Source of the DNA: an uncultured Collinsella sp.
GTDB lineage: Bacteria; Actinomycetota; Coriobacteriia; Coriobacteriales; Coriobacteriaceae
Direction: 5' to 3'
Assembly: GCA_900542315.1 (NCBI GenBank)
Contig: UQMV01000008.1
Coordinates: 5,588 to 69,587 of the forward strand
Length of the DNA: 64,000 nt
In this document: positions 55,345 through 63,392 of the stretch, one piece after another
Numbering within the stretch: position 1 is the stretch's first letter
How the letters are laid out: the number at the start of each line of letters is the position of its first letter
Notes under the pieces: generated by a model
Seen by the model: only the letters and a program-made list of their open reading frames with translations
What the model was told of the DNA's origin: nothing
Databases searched by the model: none
Position numbers and translations under genes: made by a program

Positions 55345-55787
55345 GGCAGCTCGACCTTTCCGCCGGCGGCCTCGATCTTGGCCTGCGCAGAAGCGCTGAC
55401 CTTGTCGACCTTGACCGTGAACTTCTTGGTGAGCTCACCATTGCCGAGCACCTTGACGGGCTCGAACTCGCTCTTGGTGATGCGAGCGGCCTTAAGAGCG
55501 GCACCGTCAATCACAGCGCCGTCCTCGAACTTGCGCTCGAGACGCTCAACGTTAACAGCGGTGTACTCGATACGACGGGGGTTGCGGAAGCCCGGAAGCT
55601 TGGGCAGGCGCATAGCCAGCGGAGTCTGGCCACCCTCGAAGCCGGCACCCTTGGTGCCGCCAGAGCGGGAACCCTGACCCTTCTGGCCGCGGCCAGAAGT
55701 GGTGCCGTGACCCGAAGAATTGCCACGGCCGACGCGCTTGCGGTTCTTGGTGGAACCGGGCGCGGGAGTAAGATCGTGAAGCTGCAT
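55338..55787 (-). CDS. rplO: 50S ribosomal protein L15
   Basis: 149-residue large-subunit assembly protein. The Gly/Arg-rich N terminus (RKRVGRGNSSGHGTTSGRG in part: VGRGNSSGHGTTSGRGQKG) and the LPKLPGFRNP segment are typical. It overlaps secY by 7 bp and follows rpmD, in the standard spc order. Confidence 0.97.
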   Translation of the reverse strand: MQLHDLTPAPGSTKNRKRVGRGNSSGHGTTSGRGQKGQGSRSGGTKGAGFEGGQTPLAMRLPKLPGFRNPRRIEYTAVNVERLERKFEDGAVIDGAALKAARITKSEFEPVKVLGNGELTKKFTVKVDKVSASAQAKIEAAGGKVELPC

Positions 55788-55790
55788 TTG

Positions 55791-55973
55791 CTACTCCTCT
55801 ACAATCTCGACAAGGTGCTTGACCTTGAAGATCATGCCGCGGACGGACTCGTTGTCAGCAATCTCGCGAACCTCGCGGATTCTGTGGAGACCGAGGGCAC
55901 GGACAGTACGGACCTGGTCCTGCTTGCAACCGTTGGTGCTGCGGACCTGCTTGATCTTGATGGTGTCAGCCAT
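55791..55973 (-). CDS. rpmD: 50S ribosomal protein L30
   Basis: 60-residue protein of the large subunit. IKIKQVRSTNGCKQDQVRTV (part) and LGLHRIREVREI match the family. It lies 3 bp after nothing but the rplO start region, i.e. 3 bp separate its stop from rplO, and 2 bp separate it from rpsE. Confidence 0.96.
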   Translation of the reverse strand: MADTIKIKQVRSTNGCKQDQVRTVRALGLHRIREVREIADNESVRGMIFKVKHLVEIVEE

Positions 55974-55975
55974 GC

Positions 55976-56500
55976 TTAGTTCTCCTTACCGACGAACATC
56001 TCGGAGACCGTCAGGCCACGGCGAGCCGCGACGTCCTCAGGGCTGGAGAGCTCCTTGAGGCCCTCGACGGCAGCCTTGATGATGTTGAGGCCGTTGTCGG
56101 TACCGAGGGACTTGGACAGGACGTTCTTGATGCCAGCAAGCTCGAAGAGGGGACGCACAGCGCCGCCGGCGATAACGCCGGTACCCTCGACAGCGGGCTT
56201 GATGATGATGCGGCCGGCACCAAAGTGACCGAGAACCTCGTGCGGAATGGTGCCCTGATCGGTCACCGGCACGTGGAACATGTTCTTCTTGGCATCGAGA
56301 GACGCCTTGGAGATGGCCATGGGCACCTCAGCGGATTTGCCCATGCCAACGCCGACGTTGCCCTTGCCGTCACCAACGACGACGAGAGCGACGAGGCTCA
56401 TGCGACGACCGCCCTTGACGGTCTTCGACACGCGGTTGATGTAAACGACGCGCTCCTCGAACTCGGAGGCCTCGCGCTGCTGCTTCTGATTACGAGCCAT
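55976..56500 (-). CDS. rpsE: 30S ribosomal protein S5
   Basis: 174-residue protein at the mRNA entry region involved in accuracy. It has the double-stranded-RNA-binding N domain (ERVVYINRVSKTVKGGRRMS in part: INRVSKTVKGGRRMSLVALV) and GVGMGKSAEVPMAI, then the C domain with GTGVIAGGAVR and LGTDNGLNIIKA. Two bases separate it from rpmD. Confidence 0.97.
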   Translation of the reverse strand: MARNQKQQREASEFEERVVYINRVSKTVKGGRRMSLVALVVVGDGKGNVGVGMGKSAEVPMAISKASLDAKKNMFHVPVTDQGTIPHEVLGHFGAGRIIIKPAVEGTGVIAGGAVRPLFELAGIKNVLSKSLGTDNGLNIIKAAVEGLKELSSPEDVAARRGLTVSEMFVGKEN

Positions 56501-56514
56501 GTGCTACATACCTC

Positions 56515-56883
56515 CTAGAACTCGAGACCGGCGACACGAGCACCGTCGGCGAGGGCCTTGACGCGGCCATGGTAGATACGGCCACCGCGATCGAAGGCGA
56601 CCTTGGTGATGCCGGCCTCGATGGCGCGCTTGCCAACGAGCTGACCGACCTTCTCCGCAGCCTCCTTGTTCGAGGTGTGGGTGCCCTTGAACTCGGCCTC
56701 GAGGGTCGAGGCAGAGACGAGCGTCAGGCTGGAACCCTTGCTGTCGTCGATGATCTGGGCATAGATGTTGGCGTTAGTACGGGTCACGCGAAGACGCGGA
56801 CGCTCGGAGGTACCCGAGACCTTGCCGCGAACACGACGCTGACGACGCTTGAGGCCTTCCAGCTTCGCCTTATGCTTGTTCAT
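56515..56883 (-). CDS. rplR: 50S ribosomal protein L18
   Basis: 122-residue 5S rRNA-binding protein. The basic start (KLEGLKRRQRRVRGKVSG), PRLRVTRTNANIYAQIIDD (part) and FDRGGRIYHGRVKALADGAR (part) are family hallmarks. It lies between rplF and rpsE as usual. Confidence 0.97.
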   Translation of the reverse strand: MNKHKAKLEGLKRRQRRVRGKVSGTSERPRLRVTRTNANIYAQIIDDSKGSSLTLVSASTLEAEFKGTHTSNKEAAEKVGQLVGKRAIEAGITKVAFDRGGRIYHGRVKALADGARVAGLEF

Positions 56884-56958
56884 ACGTAAACTCCTAAAAA
56901 GGTTGATCTTGCCAGCACCTGACGGGGTGCTGGTCTTATGCGAGTGAGTCGGTTACGA

Positions 56959-57495
56959 CTACTTGGCGGCCTTACCCAGCTTGCGGCGGATGTGCTCGCC
57001 AACGTAGTGGATACCCTTGCCCTTGTAAGGCTCGGGAGGACGATGGCCGCGGATCTCAGCGGCGATCTGACCGACCTGCTGCTTGTTGATACCCTTGACG
57101 TTCACGTGGGTGTTGTCGGGAACCTCGAAGGTGATTCCCTCGGGAGCCTCGACGATCACGGGGTGCGAGAAGCCCAGGGAGAACTCGAGGTTCTTGCCCT
57201 TCTGCTGCACGCGGTAACCGACGCCGGCGAGCTCGAGCTTCTTCTCGAAGCCCTCGGAAACGCCAACAACCATGTTGTGGATGAGGGCGCGGGTGAGGCC
57301 GTGGCGGGCACGGGTCTCACGCTCGTCGTCGGGACGGGAAACGGTGAGGACGTTGTCCTCGACGTTGATAGCGAGCTTCTCAAAGACATCGAGCTCGAGC
57401 TGGCCCTTGGGGCCCTTGACGACAACGTTGTTGCCGTTGACTGCCACTTCGACTCCGGCGGGAATCTGGACAGGCTTATTACCGATACGAGACAC
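56959..57495 (-). CDS. rplF: 50S ribosomal protein L6
   Basis: 178-residue protein near the factor-binding site, with two related domains. N-terminal SRIGNKPVQIPAGVEVAV and the C-terminal signature RPPEPYKGKGIHYVGEHIRRK (part: PEPYKGKGIHYVGEHI) are intact. A 75-bp gap precedes rplR. Confidence 0.97.
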   Translation of the reverse strand: MSRIGNKPVQIPAGVEVAVNGNNVVVKGPKGQLELDVFEKLAINVEDNVLTVSRPDDERETRARHGLTRALIHNMVVGVSEGFEKKLELAGVGYRVQQKGKNLEFSLGFSHPVIVEAPEGITFEVPDNTHVNVKGINKQQVGQIAAEIRGHRPPEPYKGKGIHYVGEHIRRKLGKAAK

Positions 57496-57528
57496 GGTGA
57501 TCTCCTTTCCTTCTACCTACCGAGCGAA

Positions 57529-57927
57529 TTACCAGACGTAAGCGATGATCTCGCCGCCGACGTTGTGCTTGCGAGCATCGCGGTCGGTCATGACGCCATG
57601 GCTGGTGGAAATAATGGCGGTACCAAGGCCACCGCGGACGCGGGGCATGTCGGCAACGCCGGTGTACTTACGCAGGCCCGGCTTGGAAATGCGGCGGATG
57701 CCGTTGATGACCTTAGCCTTCTTGGGACCATACTTAAGCGTGATGTGCAGAGTCTTCTGGGGAACGGTGTCCTCGACATCGTAGCCCTCGATGTAGCCCT
57801 CCTCGTGCAGAACACGAGCGATCTCGACGAGCTTCTTGCTGCTCGGCATGGAGACCGTGGCCTTGTTCACAGAGTTAGCGTTACGGATGCGCGTAAGCAT
57901 ATCTGCGATCGGGTCTGTAAGGTTCAT
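57529..57927 (-). CDS. rpsH: 30S ribosomal protein S8
   Basis: 132-residue central-domain rRNA-binding protein. DPIADMLTRIRNANSV and the C-terminal STSHGVMTDRDARKHNVGGE (part) identify it. In Escherichia coli S8 is the translational regulator of the spc operon; no mimic site was identified here. Confidence 0.97.
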   Translation of the reverse strand: MNLTDPIADMLTRIRNANSVNKATVSMPSSKKLVEIARVLHEEGYIEGYDVEDTVPQKTLHITLKYGPKKAKVINGIRRISKPGLRKYTGVADMPRVRGGLGTAIISTSHGVMTDRDARKHNVGGEIIAYVW

Positions 57928-58046
57928 ACAGATTCTCCTTCGTTCTTGATGAACACGTGCTCTTGGTTCTTCGCCGCCCTTAACGGCAAAGCCTAACTAG
58001 CGCGTTTTCCCTGTTCCAAACTGATGCTTGAAACGCTGGTAGTGAC

Positions 58047-58232
58047 TTACCAGCTGGCCTTCTTAACGCCGGGAAGCTCGCCCTTGAGTGCAAGCTCGCG
58101 GAAGCAGACACGGCACAGGCCGAACTTGCGGTACACAGAGTGCGGACGGCCGCAGCGCTGGCAGCGCGTGTACTCACGAGTAGAGAACTTCTGCTTGCGA
58201 TTGCACTTGACGATCATCGATGTCTTAGCCAC
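58047..58232 (-). CDS. rpsN: 30S ribosomal protein S14, zinc-binding (type Z)
   Basis: 61-residue short S14 with two CxxC pairs (CQRCG at 24-27 and CRVC at 40-43) forming a zinc site, as in Gram-positive bacteria. RPHSVYRKFGLCRVCFREL and the C terminus PGVKKASW are typical. It follows rplE by about 80 bp. Confidence 0.97.
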   Translation of the reverse strand: MAKTSMIVKCNRKQKFSTREYTRCQRCGRPHSVYRKFGLCRVCFRELALKGELPGVKKASW

Positions 58233-58311
58233 TTATATCCTCCTCACATAGAGTATTGTTCGCCCCAAGCGCCGCCCCCTTGTAGGAACGGCGCTTATAG
58301 GGCAGGTGAAC

Positions 58312-58869
58312 CTATTTCTTGAACGGGAAACCGAAGGCGTCCAGAAGGGCCTTGGCCTCCTCATCGGTATTGGCGGTGGTCACGAAAGTGATGTCCATAC
58401 CGCGCTGGTGATCGACGGAGTCGAAGTCGATCTCGGGGAAGATGAGCTGCTCGGTGACGCCCATGGAGAAGTTACCACGGCCGTCGAAGCTCTTGGCGGA
58501 GATGCCGCGGAAGTCGCGGATACGGGGGATCGCGACGGAGGTCAGACGATCGAAGAACTCCCACATACGGTCGCCACGCAGGGTAACCTTGCAGCCGATC
58601 GGCATACCAGCGCGCAGGCGGAAGGTAGCGATGGACTTGCGGGCACGGGTGATCATCGGCTGCTGGCCGGTGATGGCGCGCAGGTCGCGCACGGCACCGT
58701 CGATGGCCTTGGAATCGGTAGCGGCCTCGCCGACACCCATGTTCACGACGATCTTCTCAAACTTGGGGATCATCATGACGTTCTCGTACTGGAACTTGTC
58801 CTGAAGCTGCTGCTTGACCTCGTTGTTGTACTTGGTCTTCAGACGCGGCACATACTTTTCTTCTGCCAT
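58312..58869 (-). CDS. rplE: 50S ribosomal protein L5
   Basis: 185-residue 5S rRNA-binding protein contacting the P-site tRNA. EKIVVNMGVGEAATDSKAI, ITGQQPMITRARKSIATFRL (part) and the C-terminal GMDITFVTTANTDEEAKALL (part) are typical. In most bacteria rplN and rplX precede rplE; here no trace of L24 is found upstream. Instead there is a leader with a candidate promoter (59007-59035), so rplE seems to be the first gene of this unit. Confidence 0.97.
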   Translation of the reverse strand: MAEEKYVPRLKTKYNNEVKQQLQDKFQYENVMMIPKFEKIVVNMGVGEAATDSKAIDGAVRDLRAITGQQPMITRARKSIATFRLRAGMPIGCKVTLRGDRMWEFFDRLTSVAIPRIRDFRGISAKSFDGRGNFSMGVTEQLIFPEIDFDSVDHQRGMDITFVTTANTDEEAKALLDAFGFPFKK

Positions 58870-59096
58870 TGTTCACTCCTTCTTGGGGTTTTAAGCACGG
58901 GGCGTGGCCACGAAGGGTTGTCCTCGTGCCTCCTGGCTGCATCCGCGCCGCTCATGGCATTTCGCGGTTTGGACTCGACGCAGCAGGAGCCGACAAAACA
59001 ATCGGTACTATACGCGCATCGGGAGCGTATTTCCAGAAAAACCTCGTCTGCCTGCACAACTCCACAACTCCCCCGCACAAATGGGTCCCAACAAGC
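58870..59096 (-). other. Leader region upstream of rplE
   Basis: About 230 bases without a supported gene. None of the three minus-strand frames resembles the end of L24. It contains a gcacgagg...cccgtgc imperfect hairpin (about 58896-58937) close to the rplE ribosome site aagaaggag. Confidence 0.5.
59007..59035 (-). promoter_or_regulatory. Candidate promoter for the rplE-rplQ operon
   Basis: TGGAAA (59035-59030), 17-bp spacer, TATAGT (59012-59007) on the minus strand, about 140 bases before the rplE start. The -10 is strong, the -35 weak. Confidence 0.5.
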
Positions 59097-59163
59097 AGTT
59101 GCGGTGAAATAGGGACTGTTGGGCGGCCTAACAGGCTTAAACAATCCGTATTTCACCGCAACT
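59097..59163. repeat. Palindrome of the gttgcggtgaaata family (copy 2)
   Basis: Arms agttgcggtgaaataggg and ccgtatttcaccgcaact, about 19 bp after the xdhC-like stop. It marks the junction between the ribosomal block and the molybdenum-hydroxylase genes. Confidence 0.92.
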
Positions 59164-59180
59164 TATTGGTGGGGATGCGA

Positions 59181-60224
59181 TTAGCGCTTGCGGGGGACGA
59201 GCTTGGTGCGGCGCAGGTGGATCATCTCGGCGGCGATGGAGATGGCGATCTCCTCGGGGTCCTCGGCCTGAATGGCAACGCCGATCGGCAGGTGCAGCTC
59301 GCCGATCTGCTCCTGCGTAAAGCCCTCCTGCTCCAGGCGGGCGCGCACAAAGGCCGTCTTGCGACGCGAGCCCAGACAGCCCAGGTAGGCGGGTTTGGCG
59401 CGCATGGCCTGAATCACCACGTCGATATCGGACTTGTGACCGGCCGTGGCGACGACCACCAGGTCGCGCGGGCCGATGGGGCACAGCTCGCTCAGGCTCT
59501 TGTAGTCGACCAGACGACGATCGTAGACACCGGGCACCCAATCGGGGGCCAGCGTGCCGGGGCGGTCGTCGCACGCCACGACGGCAAAGCCCGCCGCCGT
59601 GAGCACCCGCGCCGTCGCGGCGCCCACGTGGCCGCAGCCAAAGATATAGGTCAGGCCCTCGGGGCAGAGCGTCTCGATGTGCGCCGGGGGAATCTCGGAG
59701 GCGGCGTTGGTGTAGGTAACCTTACTCCCCTCCTCCACCAGCGAAAGCCCGGGGCAGTCCGCAATGGTGCGGCGCGATACCTCGCCATGGTACCCGGCCA
59801 CATCGCCCTCGAGCGCGCTTGCGATAAACGGTTCAAAGTCGATGACGAAGTCGCCGATGCGCCGATAGACCAAGACGTCGGCAATTTCCCGGAACAACGG
59901 TACCTGAGTCGCATCCAGATGCAGGTAGCACAGGCAGATGGCTCCGCCGCAGATCATGCCGGTATCGGAGTTCTCGCCGCCCATGGTGTAGCGGGCCAGG
60001 CGTGACTGTCCCGCGCTCAGGAGTTCGCGCGCCTCATCCAGCGCAAAGAGCTCAATCCTGCCGCCGCCGATAGTGCCCGCTTGGCTGCCGTCGGCAAAGA
60101 CGGTCATCCAGGCGCCCACGCCGCGCGGCGATGACCCTGCCGTGCCGGCCACGACCACGAGCTCGCACGTCTTACCAGCCTTCAGAGCGCCAAGCGCAGC
60201 ATTCACAACATCGAGCTTTTCCAT
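59181..60224 (-). CDS. XdhC-family molybdenum hydroxylase maturation factor
   Basis: 347-residue XdhC/CoxI-type protein, which in known cases binds molybdenum cofactor and helps its sulfuration and insertion into xanthine dehydrogenase. The N-terminal XdhC domain has TAGSSPRGVGAWM and TIGGGRIE; the C-terminal Rossmann domain has IFGCGHVGAATARVL, DDRPGTLAPDW and YLGCLGSRRK. It starts 9 bp after the yqeB-like stop, so the two form an operon. The neighbourhood suggests a selenium-dependent hydroxylase. Confidence 0.9.
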   Translation of the reverse strand: MEKLDVVNAALGALKAGKTCELVVVAGTAGSSPRGVGAWMTVFADGSQAGTIGGGRIELFALDEARELLSAGQSRLARYTMGGENSDTGMICGGAICLCYLHLDATQVPLFREIADVLVYRRIGDFVIDFEPFIASALEGDVAGYHGEVSRRTIADCPGLSLVEEGSKVTYTNAASEIPPAHIETLCPEGLTYIFGCGHVGAATARVLTAAGFAVVACDDRPGTLAPDWVPGVYDRRLVDYKSLSELCPIGPRDLVVVATAGHKSDIDVVIQAMRAKPAYLGCLGSRRKTAFVRARLEQEGFTQEQIGELHLPIGVAIQAEDPEEIAISIAAEMIHLRRTKLVPRKR

Positions 60225-60233
60225 TGCCGCCTT

Positions 60234-61028
60234 CTATCTTCTAAAGACATCGGTGAGCATAGCGAGTGCCTCAAGCACGCCGCCGCCGACCGACGTCGCC
60301 TTGTCCGAAATATAGTTGATATAGCTGGCGTCGCCGCGCGGATCGACATCGGCGCATTTAAAGCCCTCAGTCACCTGCACGCCGTTCGCCAAAAGCCCGC
60401 GCAGGCAGCCATCGATCTGCGTGCACATGGGCGTATCGTCCGCGTAGCCAATCACGTCTCCGGCGCTCACGATGTCGCCGATTGCGCGGTCGGATCGAAA
60501 CACGCCGGCGGCGGGGCTGTGGATAACGCGCTCCCTGCCATAGCCAGCGATGACACCCGGCACGCCCGTGTTGGGCTGGGGCGAGCCTTGGGTAATGACA
60601 CGGCCCAGGAAATGCCCGCGCATAGTCTCGACCACGGCGTCGCAGTCAACCGGCGCGGTAAAGCCCGGCCCCACGGCGATAACGGCAGGCGCCATGTCGC
60701 GCGTGGTGCCCAAGTTACGCTTGGCCAGAATCGCGTCGACCACAGCCGCGGGCTTCAGTTCGTCGAGCATCTTGGCTTGGGGGTCCACCACAACGGCGAC
60801 GTCTCCAGCCCCGGTAATCTCAAGCGCCTCGGCCGACGTCTGCGCCAAGCGGGCGCGAATGCCCTCGACCTGGACCTCGCCCAGGCGAATGGCCTCGCAA
60901 AAACTGATTGTGCGACGGATGCACGTGGGGACCGCGATATCGGCCATGACAACCGACACGCCAGCACGTACCAGACGGGCAGCGACACCCGTGGCGATAT
61001 CGCCAGCGCCGCGAACATAAACGAGCAT
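60234..61028 (-). CDS. yqeB: Selenium-dependent molybdenum cofactor biosynthesis protein, YqeB family
   Basis: 264-residue protein of the YqeB (EF2563) family, found almost only with selenium-dependent molybdenum hydroxylases and thought to help form the labile selenium cofactor. The N terminus is a dinucleotide-binding-like VYVRGAGDIATGVAARLVRAG (part: GAGDIATGVAARLVRAG). The middle has AVGPGFTAPVDC and GRVITQGSPQPNTG, and the C terminus YINYISDKATSVGGGVLEA, all seen in the family. Divergent from yqeC, with about 100 bp between starts. Confidence 0.88.
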   Translation of the reverse strand: MLVYVRGAGDIATGVAARLVRAGVSVVMADIAVPTCIRRTISFCEAIRLGEVQVEGIRARLAQTSAEALEITGAGDVAVVVDPQAKMLDELKPAAVVDAILAKRNLGTTRDMAPAVIAVGPGFTAPVDCDAVVETMRGHFLGRVITQGSPQPNTGVPGVIAGYGRERVIHSPAAGVFRSDRAIGDIVSAGDVIGYADDTPMCTQIDGCLRGLLANGVQVTEGFKCADVDPRGDASYINYISDKATSVGGGVLEALAMLTDVFRR

Positions 61029-61130
61029 TCCCGGGGCACCTCCCTGTGCTACGGTTTGAGCAGAGCAAAAGCGGTTCGACCGCTACTCTGATGATTATTT
61101 ATTATCACAGTATTATACGGCGGTGAACAG

Positions 61131-61865
61131 ATGGAAACGGTTAGCGGCAATCTTGTCTCGGCGCTCAGGATCGAGCCGGGCATTACCGCGATTATCGGCA
61201 GCGGTGGCAAGTCGACCCTGCTAAAGACGCTCGGCCTTGAGCTTATGCGCGCCGGCAGCCGCGTGCTTCTCTGTACCACCACGCACATGTTTCCCGTCGC
61301 CGGCGTGCCATGGGACGGGTCGAGCCGTCGCCTGGGCGCCGCGCCTTGGAAGCCGGGGGCCCTGCATGTTCCCGGCTGCACTTGCGAGGCATGCGCGGGA
61401 CTTGCGCGCGGAAGCATCTGCCAGGCAGGCGTCTTGGACCCAGAGACAGGCAAGCTCTCCTCCCCTGCCGAGCCGCTCGACCAGCTGGCGCAGCACTTTG
61501 ACTATGTATTGGCCGAGGCAGATGGCAGCAAGCGACTCCCACTCAAGGCGCATGCCGCCTGGGAGCCGGTAATTCCCGCCACCACGGCAAACGTTGTCTG
61601 GGTCGTCGGCGCCTCGGGGCTGGGCAAACCCATCAACGAGGCCGTCCACCGCCCCAAGCTCTTTTGCGAGCGCTGCGGCTGCAAGCTCACCGACATCGCC
61701 ACGCCCGAGCGCGTCGCCCAGGTGCTCAATGCCGAGATGCAGGCGCTGAAACTCCGCACCGCACGCGTTATGCTCAACCAAGTCGACACGCTCAGCGACC
61801 CCACGATGGCCGACCGCTTCGAGGCAGCCCTCGGCCGCCCCATCGTCGCCACCAGCCTCAAATAG
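61131..61865 (+). CDS. yqeC: Selenium-dependent hydroxylase accessory protein, YqeC family
   Basis: 244-residue P-loop protein. The nucleotide-binding motif IGSGGKSTLLKTL lies at about residues 22-34; TTTHMFP and the AEADGSKRLPLKAH motif follow, both typical of YqeC. YqeC and YqeB mark genomes that use selenium as a molybdenum-hydroxylase cofactor. A CTCEACAG cysteine pair and an ERCGC segment may bind metal. The stop codon TAG lies within the first unit of a 20-bp tandem repeat (61853-61919). Confidence 0.88.
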   Translation: METVSGNLVSALRIEPGITAIIGSGGKSTLLKTLGLELMRAGSRVLLCTTTHMFPVAGVPWDGSSRRLGAAPWKPGALHVPGCTCEACAGLARGSICQAGVLDPETGKLSSPAEPLDQLAQHFDYVLAEADGSKRLPLKAHAAWEPVIPATTANVVWVVGASGLGKPINEAVHRPKLFCERCGCKLTDIATPERVAQVLNAEMQALKLRTARVMLNQVDTLSDPTMADRFEAALGRPIVATSLK

Positions 61866-61919
61866 CCGGCCCCAGCCTCAAATAGCCGGCCCCAGCCTCA
61901 AATAGCCGGCCCCAGCCTC
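61853..61919. repeat. 20-bp tandem repeat, about 3.3 units, over the yqeC stop codon
   Basis: Unit cagcctcaaatagccggccc at 61853, 61873 and 61893, then a partial unit, all identical. The first unit encodes the last residues and TAG stop of yqeC; the later ones are untranslated. Confidence 0.95.
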
Positions 61920-61996
61920 CGCAGTTGCGGTGAAATACGGACTGTTTGGCCGCCTGACGGCCGCAAACAGTCCGTATTTCACCGCAACTGCGGAGG
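61917..61996. repeat. Palindrome of the gttgcggtgaaata family (copy 3, near-perfect)
   Basis: Outer arms cctccgcagttgcggtgaaa and the matching reverse complement, continuing inward through tacggactgttt; the stem is over 30 bp with a small loop around cgcctgacg. It lies between the convergent yqeC and hydantoinase genes and directly abuts the 20-bp tandem repeat. Confidence 0.95.
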
Positions 61997-62016
61997 GGAA
62001 TCCGGCGCCCTTCCTG

Positions 62017-63384
62017 TTAGCGGGGCACGTAGCGGCCGGGCTGGGCTCCAGTGGGCTCGCCGTCGCGCGCTGCCAGCACGCCGTTGACGAAGACGGCCTT
62101 GGCGCGGCCATGTGCCTCAAAGCCCTCGAGCGGCGTGTAGTCCACAGCCTGATGCTGCGTCGCAGCGCTAATGGTCCAGCGCGCCTTGGGATCCCACACG
62201 CACACATCGGCATCGGAGCCCTCGGCAAGACATCCCTTGCGCGGATACATGCCAAAGACGCGCGCCGGGTTCTCGCTCATCAAGCGGCACAGATCCTCGG
62301 GGCCCAGCTGTCCCTCAAAGCTCGTAGCGATCGCGACGGGGCGATGCTCCACACCGGGCCCGCCGTTGGGAATCGCGCGGAAGTCGTCGCGTCCGCGGTC
62401 CTTTTGCCCGTGTAGGTTAAAGCTGCAGTGGTCGGTCGCAATCGTATCGATCTCGCCTGCCACAAGCGCCTCGCGCAGTGCCGCACGGTCGCCGGCATGG
62501 CGCAGCGGCGGGCTCATCACATACTTGGCACCCGCAAAGCCGTCCTCGCCCTGCTCCAAATAGCACGTATCGTCGAGCATCAGATACTGAGGGCAGGTCT
62601 CGACATAGATATTCTTCTGCCCGCGCGCCTTGGCGGCACGGATGGCCTCGAGCCCCAGCTTGGTCGAAAGGTGCACCACGTTGACCGGTGCGTCGCCGGC
62701 CAGGTGCGCCAGATATAGCAGACGGCTCACCGCCTCGGCCTCGCACACATCCGGACGGCTGAGCGCATGTCCCTCGGGCCCATGAACTCCCTGCTCGTAC
62801 ACGCGCTTCTGCAGTTCATTCACCAACGTGCCGTTCTCGCAATGCACGCACAGGATACCGCCCACGCGCTTGAGCTCCTCCAGCACCTCGAGCGTCTCGG
62901 CATCGTCCAAGCGCAGATGGTCGTAGGCAAAGTAAGTCTTAAACGACGACACGCCCGCCTCGCGCATGGCCGAAAGATCGGCGCGGTTGCGTTCATTCCA
63001 CTCGGCGAGTGCCATATGAAACGCGTAGTTGGCCGTGCAGGTTCCATCGGCGCGGCGATGCCACTCGGCCAAGGCATCGGGCATGGTCACGCCGCGATCG
63101 GCCGTCGCGTAGTCCACGATGGTCGTCGTACCGCCGCAGGCAGCCGCACGCGTACCGGTCTCAAAGCTATCGGCCGTCCAATCCATGCCAGTCCAGCACT
63201 GCATGTGCGTGTGGCCGTCGATAAAGCCGGGGAACACCCAACAGTCGGTGGCGTCCTGGACGGTATCGCCCTCGCCCGGCTCGATTGCCGTGGCAATCCG
63301 CACAATCTTATCGCCCTCCATGGCAAGATCGGCGCGGCGAAGCCCCTGGGGCGTCACGAGCGCGCCGTTTTTGATGATGATCAT
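62017..63384 (-). CDS. Dihydropyrimidinase/D-hydantoinase-type amidohydrolase
   Basis: 455-residue cyclic amidohydrolase. The first metal motif is PGFIDGHTHMQC, the carboxylated Lys lies in SSFKTYFAYDHL, later metal ligands in LCVHCENG and VVHLSTK, and the final Asp in IATDHCSF. Such an enzyme (HydA/HyuA type) is a regular member of gut selenium-dependent purine and pyrimidine degradation clusters, as expected next to yqeB, yqeC and xdhC. The start follows aaggagca. It is separated from the MobA-like gene by only 8 bp and probably shares its transcript. Confidence 0.9.
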   Translation of the reverse strand: MIIIKNGALVTPQGLRRADLAMEGDKIVRIATAIEPGEGDTVQDATDCWVFPGFIDGHTHMQCWTGMDWTADSFETGTRAAACGGTTTIVDYATADRGVTMPDALAEWHRRADGTCTANYAFHMALAEWNERNRADLSAMREAGVSSFKTYFAYDHLRLDDAETLEVLEELKRVGGILCVHCENGTLVNELQKRVYEQGVHGPEGHALSRPDVCEAEAVSRLLYLAHLAGDAPVNVVHLSTKLGLEAIRAAKARGQKNIYVETCPQYLMLDDTCYLEQGEDGFAGAKYVMSPPLRHAGDRAALREALVAGEIDTIATDHCSFNLHGQKDRGRDDFRAIPNGGPGVEHRPVAIATSFEGQLGPEDLCRLMSENPARVFGMYPRKGCLAEGSDADVCVWDPKARWTISAATQHQAVDYTPLEGFEAHGRAKAVFVNGVLAARDGEPTGAQPGRYVPR

Positions 63385-63392
63385 GTTGCTCC

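Noticed and set aside
58839..59156. Small ORF starting in the palindrome upstream of rplE
   Set aside because: Its N terminus (KYGLF...NSPYFTAT) is encoded by the palindromic element and recurs at other copies; it overlaps rplE out of frame.
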